Positions 5,974 through 6,463 of a DNA stretch of 6,463 nt are shown here, piece by piece (position 1 is the stretch's first letter; each line of letters begins with the position of its first letter). Position numbers and translations under genes: made by a program. The notes under the pieces are model-generated. The model saw nothing but the letters and a program-made list of their open reading frames with translations. It was not told the origin of the DNA and did no database searches. This DNA comes from Candidatus Woesearchaeota archaeon (GTDB lineage: Archaea > Nanobdellota > Nanobdellia > SCGC-AAA011-G17 > UBA489), in NCBI GenBank assembly GCA_016177265.1, contig JACOVP010000043.1, positions 1 to 6,463 on the forward strand. The letters run 5' to 3'.

Positions 5974-6463
5974 ACAAAAAACGAGGTGCTTTGACTCCAG
6001 AGATATTAGTTGGGTTAGTGCTTGCTCTGCTGTTTCTTATCATTGTTGTTCTGGTGTTCAAACCAGTTACCTCTCCAAAATTTTTCTTGGGCGCAAAAGA
6101 ACAGGTGTGCCGCTCTACCATAGCCTTGTCACAGGCTCCTGTGTTAGATAAGCTTGGATTTCGTCCAATCTGTTCTGCACAAATTATCCAATTTAGCGAA
6201 AAAGATATTCTGAAGCAAGCAAAAAAGGGAGAAACAGCGAAGGATGCTGCTGCTCGCCAGATTTTGGAATACATGCAGCGGTGCAAGGATATAGTCTCTG
6301 GACCAAAGAAGAGTGCTTTCCTCTCTGGAAAAAGCTGCTATGTCTGTTACTCTCTGCATACGGACGCAACGACGCCTTACTTATCTGCGGAGGATCTTTT
6401 TTCTTCCTCTTTACAGTACCGAGAGCCAGGCGGGCTTACTTATTTTGCTTCCCTTCGCCAGGA
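5970..6463 (+). CDS. Type IV prepilin-like protein with canonical processing site, 3' partial
   Basis: The frame is open to the window edge, giving 164 residues. It starts MNKKRGALTPEILVG: a basic leader KKRG, then mature ALTPE with Glu at position 5, then a hydrophobic helix to about residue 30. That is the standard archaeal class III signal, expected to be cut after Gly by an archaeal prepilin peptidase (FlaK/PibD/EppA family). The outer domain is helical and polar around 70-110, with cysteines at 47, 68, 105, 123 and 126, the last two as CYVC. There is no strong Shine-Dalgarno; the start overlaps the 28-codon ORF as ATGA, so translation is probably coupled to it. The 3' end is missing, so domain content and total cysteine number are unknown. 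It is more typical of a polymerising subunit than the pilin-like protein upstream. Prepilin-like is well supported; its exact role is inferred. Confidence 0.87.
   Translation, partial: MNKKRGALTPEILVGLVLALLFLIIVVLVFKPVTSPKFFLGAKEQVCRSTIALSQAPVLDKLGFRPICSAQIIQFSEKDILKQAKKGETAKDAAARQILEYMQRCKDIVSGPKKSAFLSGKSCYVCYSLHTDATTPYLSAEDLFSSSLQYREPGGLTYFASLRQ

Noticed and set aside
5942..6359. Minus-strand ORFs under the prepilin gene
   Set aside because: They are antisense to a frame with a clear signal sequence and membrane helix, and lack recognisable features of their own.
1..6463. CRISPR arrays, tRNA or rRNA genes, insertion-sequence ends
   Set aside because: I saw no regularly spaced repeats, cloverleaf-like sequence, rRNA motifs, transposase or flanking inverted repeats.

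Overview
This window looks like archaeal DNA. Three promoters carry the archaeal TATA box TTTATATA at the right distance from a start codon, there are strong Shine-Dalgarno sites, and the main genes belong to the archaeal type IV pilus / archaellum-like (FlaI-FlaJ) machinery. The divergent, small, membrane-rich genes suggest a DPANN-type lineage such as a Woesearchaeota relative. That placement rests on resemblance only and is tentative. All genes read on the + strand, and there is no gap longer than about 50 bases without a gene or promoter.

Positions 3-1868 are the 3' part of a type II/IV secretion-family ATPase gene whose start lies upstream of the window. Most of what is visible (3-1061) is a LAGLIDADG homing-endonuclease intein with intact C-terminal splicing motifs. 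It ends in His-Asn immediately before a Thr that opens the TLELP segment of the ATPase Asp box. The resident ATPase sequence (1062-1865) holds the Walker B and His boxes. Base composition changes sharply near the intein/extein junction, as expected for an acquired element.

The ATPase stop overlaps the start of the next gene (ATGA at 1865-1868). That gene encodes a 705-residue polytopic protein with two T2SSF-like cytoplasmic regions, the FlaJ/TadC-type platform that partners such ATPases. Together they form the motor and inner-membrane core of a pilus or pseudopilus-like machine.

From 3983 on there are separate transcription units. The first (TATA at 3988) has a six-helix membrane protein with a Gly/Tyr-rich outer segment, an overlapping 139-residue helical soluble protein, and a 58-residue two-helix membrane protein. 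The second (TATA at 5326) encodes a pilin-like protein of 157 residues with eight cysteines and a DxDxDG acidic loop. The third (TATA at 5857) starts with a 28-codon one-helix ORF that would be leaderless. It overlaps by ATGA a second prepilin-like gene with a canonical G|ALTPE processing site, which runs off the window end.

Read together, this is a motor ATPase, a membrane platform, two cysteine-containing candidate pilins and several unrecognised accessory membrane proteins: a candidate archaeal surface filament or secretion system with unusual subunits. The accessory genes have no function I can assign from sequence.
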